Shown here: positions 31,207-43,674 of the stretch, piece after piece
Numbering within the stretch: the first letter of the stretch is position 1
Layout: every line of letters begins with the position of its first letter
Assembly (NCBI RefSeq): GCF_000559085.1
Contig: NZ_JALN02000001.1
Coordinates: forward strand, 3,906,001 to 3,970,000
Source of the DNA: Mycolicibacterium aromaticivorans JS19b1 = JCM 16368
GTDB lineage: Bacteria; Actinomycetota; Actinomycetes; Mycobacteriales; Mycobacteriaceae
Reading direction: 5' to 3'
DNA length: 64,000 bases
Notes under the pieces: generated by a model
Database searches by the model: none
Seen by the model: the letters and a program-made list of their open reading frames with translations, nothing else
Told to the model about the DNA's origin: nothing
Translations under genes and position numbers: made by a program

Positions 31207-31212
31207 GACGCC

Positions 31213-32382
31213 GTGTCCGAAACAGTGAGTACCCCCCGCGTCGTTATCGACGACGAAGAGATCTTCGCCGCTCACGTGGGCGGCAAGCTGTCCGTCGAGC
31301 TGAAGGCACCGCTGGACACCCAGCGCGCACTGTCGATCGCCTACACCCCCGGCGTAGCCCAGGTCAGCCGCGCGATCGCCGCCGACCACACCTTGGCTGC
31401 GCGCTACACCTGGTCCAATCGACTGGTCGCGGTGATCAGCGACGGCACCGCCGTGCTCGGCCTCGGTGACATCGGGCCCGCGGCATCCCTGCCGGTAATG
31501 GAGGGCAAGTCCGCGCTGTTCAAGACCTTCGGCGGGCTGGACTCGATCCCGATCGTGCTGGACACCAAAGACCCCGACGAGATCGTCGAGACGATCATCC
31601 GTCTGCGCCCGACGTTCGGCGCGGTCAACCTCGAGGACATCTCCGCGCCGCGCTGCTTCGAGATCGAGCGTCGCCTGATCGAGGCGCTGGACTGCCCGGT
31701 CATGCACGACGACCAGCACGGCACCGCGATCGTCGTGCTCGCCGCACTGATCGGCGCCACCAAGGTGCTCGACCGCGACATGCACTCGCTGAAGGTGGTC
31801 ATGTCAGGTGCAGGTGCCGCCGGCGTCGCGTGCACGAACATCCTGTTGGCCGCGGGCATCACCGACATCACCGTGCTGGACAGCCAGGGCATCCTGCACA
31901 CCGGTCGCGACGACATGAACTCGGTCAAGGCGGAGATGGCCACCCGGACCAACCCGCGCGGGCTCACCGGCGGGATCGCCGAGGCGCTCAACGGCGCCGA
32001 CGTCTTCATGGGGGTGTCGGCCGGACTCGTTCCCGAGGAATTGATCGCCACGATGACCCCCGGCGGCATCGTGTTCGCGATGTCCAACCCGGACCCCGAA
32101 ATCCACCCGGACGCCGCCCGCAAGCACGCCGCGATCGTGGCGACCGGCCGAAGCGACTTCCCGAACCAGATCAACAATGTCCTGGCATTCCCCGGTGTCT
32201 TCCGTGGAGCGCTGGACGCCGGCGCGCGGCGGATCACCGAGAAGATGAAAGTCGCAGCGGCAGAGGCGATCTTCTCCGTCGTCGGCGACGACTTGGCGGC
32301 CGATCACATCGTGCCCAGCCCGCTGGATCCGCGGGTCGGCCCTGCGGTGGCCGCAGCGGTGGCGGCGGCATCCGAAGCCTGA
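31213..32382 (+). CDS. NAD(P)-dependent malic enzyme (short form)
   Basis: A 389-residue oxidative decarboxylase of malate to pyruvate. It has the malic-enzyme core YTPGVAQVSRAI, the metal/acid region NLEDISAPRCFEIERRL, HDDQHGTAIVVLAAL, the Rossmann motif GAGAAGVACTNILL, and IVFAMSNPDPEI. It lacks the phosphotransacetylase domain of MaeB, so it is the short bacterial form. Cofactor preference is not readable with certainty. At this place M. tuberculosis has malate dehydrogenase (mdh, Rv1240). The following gene is lpqZ, 7 bases downstream. Confidence 0.9.
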   Translation: MSETVSTPRVVIDDEEIFAAHVGGKLSVELKAPLDTQRALSIAYTPGVAQVSRAIAADHTLAARYTWSNRLVAVISDGTAVLGLGDIGPAASLPVMEGKSALFKTFGGLDSIPIVLDTKDPDEIVETIIRLRPTFGAVNLEDISAPRCFEIERRLIEALDCPVMHDDQHGTAIVVLAALIGATKVLDRDMHSLKVVMSGAGAAGVACTNILLAAGITDITVLDSQGILHTGRDDMNSVKAEMATRTNPRGLTGGIAEALNGADVFMGVSAGLVPEELIATMTPGGIVFAMSNPDPEIHPDAARKHAAIVATGRSDFPNQINNVLAFPGVFRGALDAGARRITEKMKVAAAEAIFSVVGDDLAADHIVPSPLDPRVGPAVAAAVAAASEA

Positions 32383-32389
32383 GCGAAAC

Positions 32390-33244
32390 ATGCTGAGGCC
32401 GACGATGTTTCGCCGGCTGATGCTCGGACTTCTGGTCCTGGCGGCGGTCGCCTGCGAGTCGCCGGCGCCGGGACCGTCGATGGCCGTCGGCGCCACGGCG
32501 GACCCGGAATACACCCTGCTGGCCAATCTGTACGCGGCTGCTCTGCGCTCCTATGGGACGGGTGCGCACGTGGAGATCGTCGACGATCCTTTGACGGCAC
32601 TGGATTCCGGAGCGGTCAGCGTGGTGCCCGGATTCACCGGAAGACTGCTGCAGAAGTTCGCGCCTGGCATGACGGCCCGATCGGATGCCCAGGTATACCG
32701 CGCACTGCTCGGGGTGCTGCCTGAAGGGGTGGGTGCCGGCGACTACACCACCGCAGCCGACGACAAGCCCGCGCTGGCCGTCACCGACGCGACCGTGTCG
32801 GCATGGGGCAGCCGCGATCTGACCGCACTGGTGAACCATTGCGCGGGGCTGCGCCTCGGAGCTGTCGCCTACGCACGGGGGTTGCCGACGACGGTGGGTG
32901 GCTGCACTCTCCCGCCGGCGCGCGAGTTCCCGGACAAGGCAACGATGTTCGCCGCGCTACGGGCGGGGGGCATCACCGCCGGCTGGACGGGAACCGCCGA
33001 CACCGGTGTGCCGAGTGATCTGGTCGTCCTGGCCGACCGCAAACCGGAACTGGTGATGGCCGAGAACATCGTGCCGCTCTACCGTCGCAACGAACTCGAC
33101 GACCCGCAGGTTCGCGCGATCAACGAGCTCGCCGGCGTGCTCGACACCGGCTCGCTGGTCGACATGCGCCAGCACGTCGCCGAAGGGCGTGACCCGCGGT
33201 CGGTCGCCGAGGAGTGGTTGTCCGCGCACCCGTTGGGGCGCTGA
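32390..33244 (+). CDS. lpqZ: Lipoprotein LpqZ, OpuAC-type substrate-binding protein
   Basis: 284 residues. The signal peptide FRRLMLGLLVLAAVAC carries a lipobox cysteine about residue 21. The mature domain resembles the glycine-betaine/choline-binding OpuAC fold: an N-lobe strand TLLANLYAAALRSYGTGAHVEIVDDPLTALDSGAVSVVPGFTG, and a later segment VLADRKPELVMAENIVPLYRR. No permease or ATPase gene is next to it, so either it pairs with a distant transporter or it acts as a stand-alone sensor. In M. tuberculosis lpqZ (Rv1244) also precedes the convergent SDR gene. Confidence 0.82.
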   Translation: MLRPTMFRRLMLGLLVLAAVACESPAPGPSMAVGATADPEYTLLANLYAAALRSYGTGAHVEIVDDPLTALDSGAVSVVPGFTGRLLQKFAPGMTARSDAQVYRALLGVLPEGVGAGDYTTAADDKPALAVTDATVSAWGSRDLTALVNHCAGLRLGAVAYARGLPTTVGGCTLPPAREFPDKATMFAALRAGGITAGWTGTADTGVPSDLVVLADRKPELVMAENIVPLYRRNELDDPQVRAINELAGVLDTGSLVDMRQHVAEGRDPRSVAEEWLSAHPLGR

Positions 33245-33250
33245 GAAGAC

Positions 33251-34081
33251 TCAGCGCATCGGCGGGGCGAGCTTGGGCAGCACGGTGGAGAACAGCTGCT
33301 GGTAGCCCGAGCCGGTGATGCGCACGATCACGTCGAGGATCTTCGCGTCGGCGCCCACGAGCACCCGCGCCTTGTTCTTGCGGACGGCCTCCAGGATGAT
33401 CTGGGCTGCGCGCTCCGGCGTCGTCCTGGCCAGCTTCTTGTCGAAGGCACTGGCCATCGCGGCTTGATCGAGCCCTTCGGCCACAGTGGAATTGCGCGCG
33501 ATCGCGGTCTTGATCCCGCCCGGGTGGACCGTGGTCACCTTGACCGGGTGCTTGGCCAGGATCATCTCCTGGCGCAGCGCTTCGGTGAAGCCGCGCACCG
33601 CGAACTTGGCCGCGTTGTAGGCGGCCTGGCCGGGCACGGAGAAGATGCCGAACAGGCTGGAGACATTGACGATGTGGCCGTCGCCGGACTCGATGAGGTA
33701 GGGCAGGAAGACCTTGGTGCCGTTGACGACGCCCCAGAAGTCGACGTCCATGATCCGCTCGATGTCCTTGTACTGGCTGATCTCGACGTCCCCGGAGAAC
33801 GCGATGCCGGCATTGTTGTAGATCTGGTTGACCTTGCCGAAGTGCGCCTTGACGCCGTCGGCGTAGGCCTGGAAGGCCTCCCGCTCGGTGACGTTCAGCC
33901 GATCGGCCTTGACGTCCACACCGATCGCCTTGAGGCGCTGCTCGGTGATCGCGAGACCCTCGGTGTCGATATCGCTGATGGCCAGCTTGGCACCTGACCG
34001 GCCCAGCTCGATCGCAAGTGCCTGACCGATGCCCGACCCGGCTCCGGTCACCACCGCTACCTTTCCGGCGAACCCCTGCAT
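33251..34081 (-). CDS. Short-chain dehydrogenase/reductase (Rv1245c-like)
   Basis: A 276-residue classical SDR. The cofactor motif is TGAGSGIGQALA, then NNAG (YNNAGIAFSG), the catalytic serine region VNVSSLFGIF and YNAAKFA for Tyr-x3-Lys. The acidic residue after beta2 (SDIDTEGL) points to NAD. Its C-terminus (residues ~230-276) is an extended ANARVLVGADAKILD-type tail ending in a hydrophobic stretch, common in mycobacterial lipid-metabolism SDRs. Convergent with lpqZ (6-base gap). Substrate unknown. Confidence 0.88.
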   Translation of the reverse strand: MQGFAGKVAVVTGAGSGIGQALAIELGRSGAKLAISDIDTEGLAITEQRLKAIGVDVKADRLNVTEREAFQAYADGVKAHFGKVNQIYNNAGIAFSGDVEISQYKDIERIMDVDFWGVVNGTKVFLPYLIESGDGHIVNVSSLFGIFSVPGQAAYNAAKFAVRGFTEALRQEMILAKHPVKVTTVHPGGIKTAIARNSTVAEGLDQAAMASAFDKKLARTTPERAAQIILEAVRKNKARVLVGADAKILDVIVRITGSGYQQLFSTVLPKLAPPMR

Positions 34082-34182
34082 GAACGACTCCTCGCGTTGT
34101 TTGACGTGTGTCGAATGGGCTCAGATTAGCGGGTAAGCACCCCGCCGGTAACAGCGGGATGGTCGACCGCGATGCTTAGAGC

Positions 34183-34557
34183 ATGACATTTCGCCGTATG
34201 GCCAGCGCCGGGGCGGTTGCCGGACTGATCGCCGGCGCCGTCGCGTTGGCGGCGCCCGCGCAGGCCGACACCAACACCGATGACTTCTTGGCCGCGTTGG
34301 GCAATGCCGGTATCACCGGAATGGACCCTGCGCAGGCCGTCGAGATGGGTCAGTCGATCTGCCCGCTGCTGGCCGACCGCAGCCAGAACACCGCCGACAT
34401 CGCGTCCACCGTGGCCGACCGGATGGGCCGCCCACTGGGCGCGGCCACCATGTTCACGGGTCTGGCCGTGTCGTACTTCTGCCCGCGCGCCATGCAGGAC
34501 GTGGCCAACGGCAACTCGCCGATCCCGCTGCCGTTCCTGAACAACTTGGGCTTCTAG
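34183..34557 (+). CDS. Secreted DUF732 protein
   Basis: A 124-residue protein with a classical signal peptide (residues ~1-28, GAVAGLIAGAVALAAPAQA, cleavage after AQA). A ~70-residue DUF732 domain follows: DDFLAALGNAGITGMDPAQAVEMGQSICPLLADR... AVSYFCPRAM, with two cysteines (about residues 65 and 105) that can form the conserved disulfide. DUF732 proteins are small secreted mycobacterial proteins of unknown role. Isolated transcription unit between the SDR gene and kgd. Confidence 0.87.
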   Translation: MTFRRMASAGAVAGLIAGAVALAAPAQADTNTDDFLAALGNAGITGMDPAQAVEMGQSICPLLADRSQNTADIASTVADRMGRPLGAATMFTGLAVSYFCPRAMQDVANGNSPIPLPFLNNLGF

Positions 34558-34573
34558 CTGCGCGAGTCGCCGT

Positions 34574-34630
34574 CGAGTGTGCGGTTTCATACGCGACTCG
34601 CCGGTCGCGGCGTATCAGACCGCACACTCG
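34574..34630. repeat. Long imperfect stem-loop between two convergent genes
   Basis: The outer arms CGAGTGTGCGGT (34574-34585) and ACCGCACACTCG (34619-34630) are a perfect 12-bp inverted repeat. Inside, ATACGCGAC and GTCGCGGCGTAT pair almost completely. The whole 57-base structure lies between the DUF732 stop and the kgd stop and is likely a bidirectional terminator, or a copy of a dispersed intergenic repeat. Confidence 0.7.
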
Positions 34631-34640
34631 AAGCCCCGCG

Positions 34641-38384
<3,744 letters not shown>

Positions 38385-38414
38385 GGCAGTTCCTCGCCTC
38401 AATTCCTTAATCCC

Positions 38415-38440
38415 GGCAAGCCGTGCTCGCACGGTTTGCC
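38415..38440 (-). promoter_or_regulatory. Hairpin in the kgd leader
   Basis: An 11-bp stem with one mismatch (GGCAA-A-CCGTG / CACGG-C-TTGCC) and a 4-base loop lies 31 bases before the kgd GTG. It would be in the 5' leader; no U-run follows, so it is more likely regulatory than a terminator. Confidence 0.4.
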
Positions 38441-38560
38441 CAATTTTGGTGCCCCCACGGCCGCCGTCTAAAAGGCTATCGCTTCTTATGCGTTCCCGAA
38501 GCACGTCAGCTCCATGCCCGACGGGACTGCGACGACCGGTCGTCGGAGGTCGGCGAACGG

Positions 38561-39340
38561 TTATCCGCCCGGCTCGATCGCAGGCAGCAGGTGCAGGCTC
38601 ACCGGCCACCGGCTGGGCGCGGACCCAAACGCCGCGCGGGCATTGTTCACTATCTTTTTGCCCATCATTCGGTTGCCACCGCCGCCGACGGCGGCGCCGA
38701 TGCCGACGGGCAGCATCTTGCCGAATGCCATCGCCGACCGCTTGAGCGTGAACCGCTTGACGAAGTAGCGCATCAGCCGGGTGTTCAGCTGGGCCAGCGC
38801 GGGCAACGGCAGCATGTCCGCGCCCTCGGCCAGCCACGCTCCGCTGGTGCGGCTGGGACCGATCAGGTCGGCGATCGCGCCCCGGCTCTTTTCTCCGACG
38901 AGCACCGCGAGCACCAGCGCGCGTCGACGCTCGCGCTGCTCGAGCGGAATGCCGTGGACGTCGGCGACGGCAAGGACGAACACCGTGGTGGCCTCCAGGA
39001 ACACCAGCGTTTCGCCGGCCACCGCCGACAACGCCGCCAGCGTGCCGATGCCGGGGAACGCCGCTGCCGATCCGACGGCGGCACCGCTGGCCATCACCGC
39101 GGCCAAGTAGCGCTTCTCGAGCTTGGTGACGATCTCGGCCGGGGTCGCGTCCGGGTTGGATCGGCGCAGCCGCGCAACGTAGGCGCGGACGGCGGGCGCC
39201 TGGGCGCGCGTGCTGCGCTCGAGGACCTGGGAGAGCACCCGCGCGGACATCGTCGCCTCGTCCTCGACGTGGGCGGGCAGATTCTCGGACGGAGCCGCTC
39301 GGCCGGCGACATCGGAACGAGACCCTCGGCGGACCTTCAT
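38561..39340 (-). CDS. Membrane-associated protein (Rv1249c-like)
   Basis: A 259-residue protein. A charged N-terminal ~75 residues ([30 protein letters not shown]) is followed by two hydrophobic regions ([48 protein letters not shown]) and a late glycine-rich segment ([22 protein letters not shown]). No family function is known. It sits upstream of kgd in the same direction but with a 176-base gap carrying a kgd leader hairpin, so it is probably separately transcribed. Divergent from the MFS exporter. Confidence 0.78.
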   Translation of the reverse strand: MKVRRGSRSDVAGRAAPSENLPAHVEDEATMSARVLSQVLERSTRAQAPAVRAYVARLRRSNPDATPAEIVTKLEKRYLAAVMASGAAVGSAAAFPGIGTLAALSAVAGETLVFLEATTVFVLAVADVHGIPLEQRERRRALVLAVLVGEKSRGAIADLIGPSRTSGAWLAEGADMLPLPALAQLNTRLMRYFVKRFTLKRSAMAFGKMLPVGIGAAVGGGGNRMMGKKIVNNARAAFGSAPSRWPVSLHLLPAIEPGG

Positions 39341-39477
39341 GGCTGTGCCTTCCTGGTCAGGTGCTTCCAGGCTAACGAACGACCACCGCGCGACGGTGCC
39401 CCGCGGTGATCCCGGTCACCACAGGTGGGATAGCCGCAGGAGGAACAAATAATCGGCTGCGCGTGCTGTGGGTGTGC

Positions 39478-40743
39478 ATGGCAACATCGCGAACTGTGAC
39501 TGCCACCCGCAACCCGCAGCCGCTGAGCGCCGACGTTGCGGGTCCGAGCCGGCTGCGGATGATCGTCGTGCTGGGCGCGATGGTGGCGTTGGGACCGCTG
39601 ACCATCGACATGTATCTGCCTGCGCTTCCGCGGATCGCCGACGAGCTCGGGGTGTCCTCGTCGGTGGCGCAGTTGACGCTGACCGGAACGCTGACAGGGT
39701 TGGCTCTCGGGCAGCTCATCGTCGGTCCGCTGTCGGATTCGCTGGGCCGCCGCCGCCCCCTGATGGCCGGGATCGCGTTGCACATGCTGGCGTCGCTGTT
39801 GTGCTTGTTGGCACCCGACATCGCCGTGCTGAGCCTGGCCCGCGGTCTGCAGGGGATGGGCGCGGCCGCCGCGATGGTGGTCGCGGTCGCCGTCGTCGGT
39901 GACCTGTTCGACGACAGCGCCGCGGCAACCGTGATGTCGCGGCTGATGCTGATCCTCGGTGTTGCGCCGATCGTCGCGCCGTCGTTGGGGGCGGCGGTGC
40001 TGCTCAAGGCGTCCTGGCATTGGATGTTCGCGGTGTTGATCGTGCTGGCGGGGGCACTGCTGCTGGTCGCCGCGATCGCATTGCCGGAGACCCTCCCGGT
40101 CGGCAGTCGTCGCCCGCTGCGGGTCCGCTCGATCGTCGCGACCTACGGAAGCCTGCTGCGCGATCTGAAGTTCGTCATCCTGGTGATCGTCGGCGCGCTC
40201 GGGATGGCCGGGCTGTTCGCCTATATCGCCGGTGCGGCCTTCGTCCTGCAGGGGCGGCACGGTTTGGATCAGCAGAGGTTCGCTTTGGTGTTCGGGGCGG
40301 GAGCGATCGCGTTCGTCGCCGCCACCCAACTCAATGTCGTTCTGCTGCGCCGGTTGTCCCCGCAACGCATCCTGGTGATCGCGCTGACCGTGGCGACCGG
40401 GGTCGGTGCGGTGTTCGTCGCGCTGTCGGTGACTCACGCCGGCGGTATCTACGGCTTCCTGGTTCCGGTCTGGGCTGTTCTGGCGATGATGGGCTTCGTC
40501 ATCCCCAACGCTCCCGCGGTCGCGCTGTCGCGCCATCATGAAGCGTCCGGAACCGCCGCCGCCCTGCTGGGTGCCGCGCAGTTCAGCGTCGGCGCGGTGA
40601 TCGCGCCGGTCGTCGGCTTGATGGGCAACGACGAGATCGCGCTGTCGGTGGTGATGACCGCCGGTGTGGCGATCGCGTTGGTTGCGCTGTTGTTCGTCGG
40701 CGACACCGACGACTCCGCACCGAGTCAGACACCGCAGCGATGA
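39478..40743 (+). CDS. Bcr/CflA-family drug exporter
   Basis: 421 residues with 12 hydrophobic helices. The start MATSRTVTATRNPQ is chosen; upstream in-frame codons overlap the divergent gene's leader. The family signature of motif A lies in loop 2-3 (GPLSDSLGRRRPLMAGI), and LGAMVALGPLTIDMYLPALPRIADELG is the helix-1 hallmark of Bcr/CflA DHA1 transporters, an H+-drug antiport group including bicyclomycin and chloramphenicol efflux. It is an extra MFS gene beside the Rv1250-like one; I do not recall it here in M. tuberculosis. Confidence 0.87.
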   Translation: MATSRTVTATRNPQPLSADVAGPSRLRMIVVLGAMVALGPLTIDMYLPALPRIADELGVSSSVAQLTLTGTLTGLALGQLIVGPLSDSLGRRRPLMAGIALHMLASLLCLLAPDIAVLSLARGLQGMGAAAAMVVAVAVVGDLFDDSAAATVMSRLMLILGVAPIVAPSLGAAVLLKASWHWMFAVLIVLAGALLLVAAIALPETLPVGSRRPLRVRSIVATYGSLLRDLKFVILVIVGALGMAGLFAYIAGAAFVLQGRHGLDQQRFALVFGAGAIAFVAATQLNVVLLRRLSPQRILVIALTVATGVGAVFVALSVTHAGGIYGFLVPVWAVLAMMGFVIPNAPAVALSRHHEASGTAAALLGAAQFSVGAVIAPVVGLMGNDEIALSVVMTAGVAIALVALLFVGDTDDSAPSQTPQR

Positions 40744-40900
40744 TCCCTGCCGCGGACTCGCTCTCAGGTCTGACTCGACGGGTCGATAGGCTCGATCCGG
40801 CGGCGTGACGGCTTGAGGCGCGGGGGCCCACCAAACGTACGGCGGGGGTTTGGCGGGGGCGCGCCGACACCATCGCAGTAGCCGAAACGAGGTAGTGCAT

Positions 40901-42757
40901 ATGACCAGGAACATGGCCGGCCCGGCGCCGGACGTGGACTTGGACCCAGATCCGGTCGCGGTGCCCGACGTGCCCGCCAACCCGTGGCCGGCGCTGTGGG
41001 CCATGCTGGTCGGCTTCTTCATGATCCTGGTCGATTCGACGATCGTCGCCGTCGCGAATCCCAGCATCATGGACGGGCTGCAGATCACCGACTACGACAC
41101 CGTCATCTGGGTGACCAGTGCGTACCTGCTGGCCTACGCCGTGCCCTTGCTGTTGGCAGGCCGCCTCGGCGACCGCTTCGGACCCAAGAACCTCTACATC
41201 ACCGGGTTGGCCATCTTCACCGCGTCGTCGTTGTGGTGTGGTCTGGCCGGTTCCATCGACACGCTGATCGCCGCCCGCGTGGTGCAAGGGCTCGGCGCCG
41301 CGCTGCTGACACCGCAGACCCTGTCGACGATCACCCGGATCTTCCCGCCCGAGCGCCGCGGCGTGGCGATGAGCCTGTGGGGTGCGACGGCCGGGGTGGC
41401 CACCCTGGTCGGTCCGCTGGCCGGCGGCGTGCTCGTCGGCCGGTTGGGCTGGGAGTGGATCTTCTTCGTCAACGTGCCCGTCGGTGTGATCGGCCTCGGG
41501 TTGGCGGTCTGGCTGATTCCGGCGCTGCCCACCCGCAAGCACCGGTTCGACATCATTGGGGTGGCCCTGTCCGGGATCGGCATGTTCCTGGTGGTGTTCG
41601 GTCTGCAGGAGGGCCAGGGCCATCAATGGGCGGCATGGATCTGGGCCGTGATCGTCGCCGGCATCGGGTTCTTCACAGCGTTCGTGTACTGGCAGTCGAT
41701 CAATCGCAACGAGCCGCTGATCCCGCTGCAGATGTTCGCCGACCGGGATTTCAGCCTGTCCAACATCGGTGTGGCCGTGATCGGTTTCGTCGTCACCGCG
41801 ATGATGCTGCCGGTGATGTTCTATGCCCAGGTGGTGTGTGGGCTGTCGCCGACGCGTTCGGCGCTGCTGATCGCGCCGATGGCGGTGTCCAGCGGGGTGC
41901 TCGCCCCGTTCGTGGGCCAGTTGACCGATCGGGTTCACCCTCGCCCGATTCTCGGGTTCGGTTTCTCGGTGGTGGCGATCGCGCTGACATGGCTGTCGAT
42001 CGACATGACGCCGACGACGCCGATCTGGCGGTTGGTGCTGGCGCTGACCGCGATGGGGGTCGGGATGGCGTTCATCTGGGCGCCGCTGGCCGCCACCGCC
42101 ACCCGGAACCTGCCTGCGCACCTGGCCGGCGCCGGGTCGGGTGTGTACAACGCGACTCGTCAGGTGGGCTCGGTGCTGGGTAGCGCCGGGATGGCTGCGT
42201 TCATGGCGTCCCGGATCAGCGACGAGATGCCGGCCGCGCCGGCCGATGCCGCACCGAGTGATCTTGCGGTGCTGCAGCTTCCGTCGTTCCTGCGGGAACC
42301 GTTCTCCGCCGCCCTGTCGCAGTCGATGCTGTTGCCGGCGTTCGGGGCGCTGTTCGGGATCGTGGCCGCCTTGTTCGTCGTCGGCGGGTTCGGTTCACCG
42401 CGCCCGGTCCGGGACGACGACGAGGTCACCGACGAGATCCCCGTCTATGACGGCTACGACGACGACCATTACCTGGAGTACGTGGTGGACCGGGAGCTGG
42501 TCGCCCCGCCGATGCGCGACGAGCGCGACGACGAGACCGAGGTGATCAGGTGGCAGCCGCCGATCGCGCCGCCGGAGCCGGCTGTTGAGCCGATTGGCCC
42601 TGTGCACAACGGTTTCCCGGTTGATGGTTTCCCGGTGGATGGCGACGGTTCACGTCACCGTCTCAGCGATCCGGGCGAGCCGCGTCGGGCGCGCCACTAC
42701 CGCGACGAGCCCGCGGAGGTCCAGAGCTACGGCCGTCACTCGCGGCCGGGCGACTGA
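40901..42757 (+). CDS. DHA2-family (14-TM) multidrug exporter (Rv1250-like)
   Basis: 618 residues from [11 protein letters not shown]. The N-terminal ~30 residues are acidic/proline-rich. Then come about 14 hydrophobic helices with motif A ([21 protein letters not shown]), motif B-like [19 protein letters not shown], and motif C ([26 protein letters not shown]), typical of EmrB/QacA proteins. Unusually, it has a ~110-residue cytosolic tail after the last helix, rich in Asp, Glu, Arg and Tyr ([21 protein letters not shown]). A possible -10 TAGGCT lies ~110 bases upstream. It exports lipophilic cations or drugs by proton antiport. Confidence 0.9.
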   Translation: MTRNMAGPAPDVDLDPDPVAVPDVPANPWPALWAMLVGFFMILVDSTIVAVANPSIMDGLQITDYDTVIWVTSAYLLAYAVPLLLAGRLGDRFGPKNLYITGLAIFTASSLWCGLAGSIDTLIAARVVQGLGAALLTPQTLSTITRIFPPERRGVAMSLWGATAGVATLVGPLAGGVLVGRLGWEWIFFVNVPVGVIGLGLAVWLIPALPTRKHRFDIIGVALSGIGMFLVVFGLQEGQGHQWAAWIWAVIVAGIGFFTAFVYWQSINRNEPLIPLQMFADRDFSLSNIGVAVIGFVVTAMMLPVMFYAQVVCGLSPTRSALLIAPMAVSSGVLAPFVGQLTDRVHPRPILGFGFSVVAIALTWLSIDMTPTTPIWRLVLALTAMGVGMAFIWAPLAATATRNLPAHLAGAGSGVYNATRQVGSVLGSAGMAAFMASRISDEMPAAPADAAPSDLAVLQLPSFLREPFSAALSQSMLLPAFGALFGIVAALFVVGGFGSPRPVRDDDEVTDEIPVYDGYDDDHYLEYVVDRELVAPPMRDERDDETEVIRWQPPIAPPEPAVEPIGPVHNGFPVDGFPVDGDGSRHRLSDPGEPRRARHYRDEPAEVQSYGRHSRPGD

Positions 42758-42777
42758 CCGGAGGCGCACCCGCCCAG

Positions 42778-42794
42778 TCATTCTTATCGAATGA
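42778..42794. promoter_or_regulatory. Palindromic site upstream of the HSDL2-like SDR
   Basis: TCATTC-TTATC-GAATGA is a perfect 6-bp inverted repeat with a 5-base spacer. It falls between the expected -35 and the -10 (TACTAT) of the SDR promoter, the usual place for a repressor operator. Confidence 0.6.
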
Positions 42795-42795
42795 G

Positions 42796-42801
42796 TACTA
42801 T
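42796..42801 (+). promoter_or_regulatory. -10 element (TACTAT) of the SDR gene
   Basis: TACTAT fits TANNNT. It predicts transcription from about 42807-42808, inside the left arm of the leader hairpin, giving a leader of ~35 bases. Confidence 0.55.
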
Positions 42802-42802
42802 G

Positions 42803-42835
42803 CTCGCTGAAAAAGAGAATGCAATTTTCAGCGAG
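42803..42835 (+). promoter_or_regulatory. Perfect leader hairpin masking the SDR ribosome site
   Basis: CTCGCTGAAAA (42803-42813) and TTTTCAGCGAG (42825-42835) are an exact 11-bp inverted repeat with an 11-base loop. The right arm runs into the Shine-Dalgarno sequence GAGGAG (42833-42838), so the structure could block ribosome entry, or at DNA level serve as an operator. Confidence 0.65.
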
Positions 42836-42842
42836 GAGAATG

Positions 42843-43673
<831 letters not shown>

Positions 43674-43674
43674 G

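Noticed and set aside
39337..41088. 583-residue minus-strand open frame across the MFS exporter
   Set aside because: Antisense of a clear 12-helix transporter; the product is Gln/His/Arg-rich without known folds.
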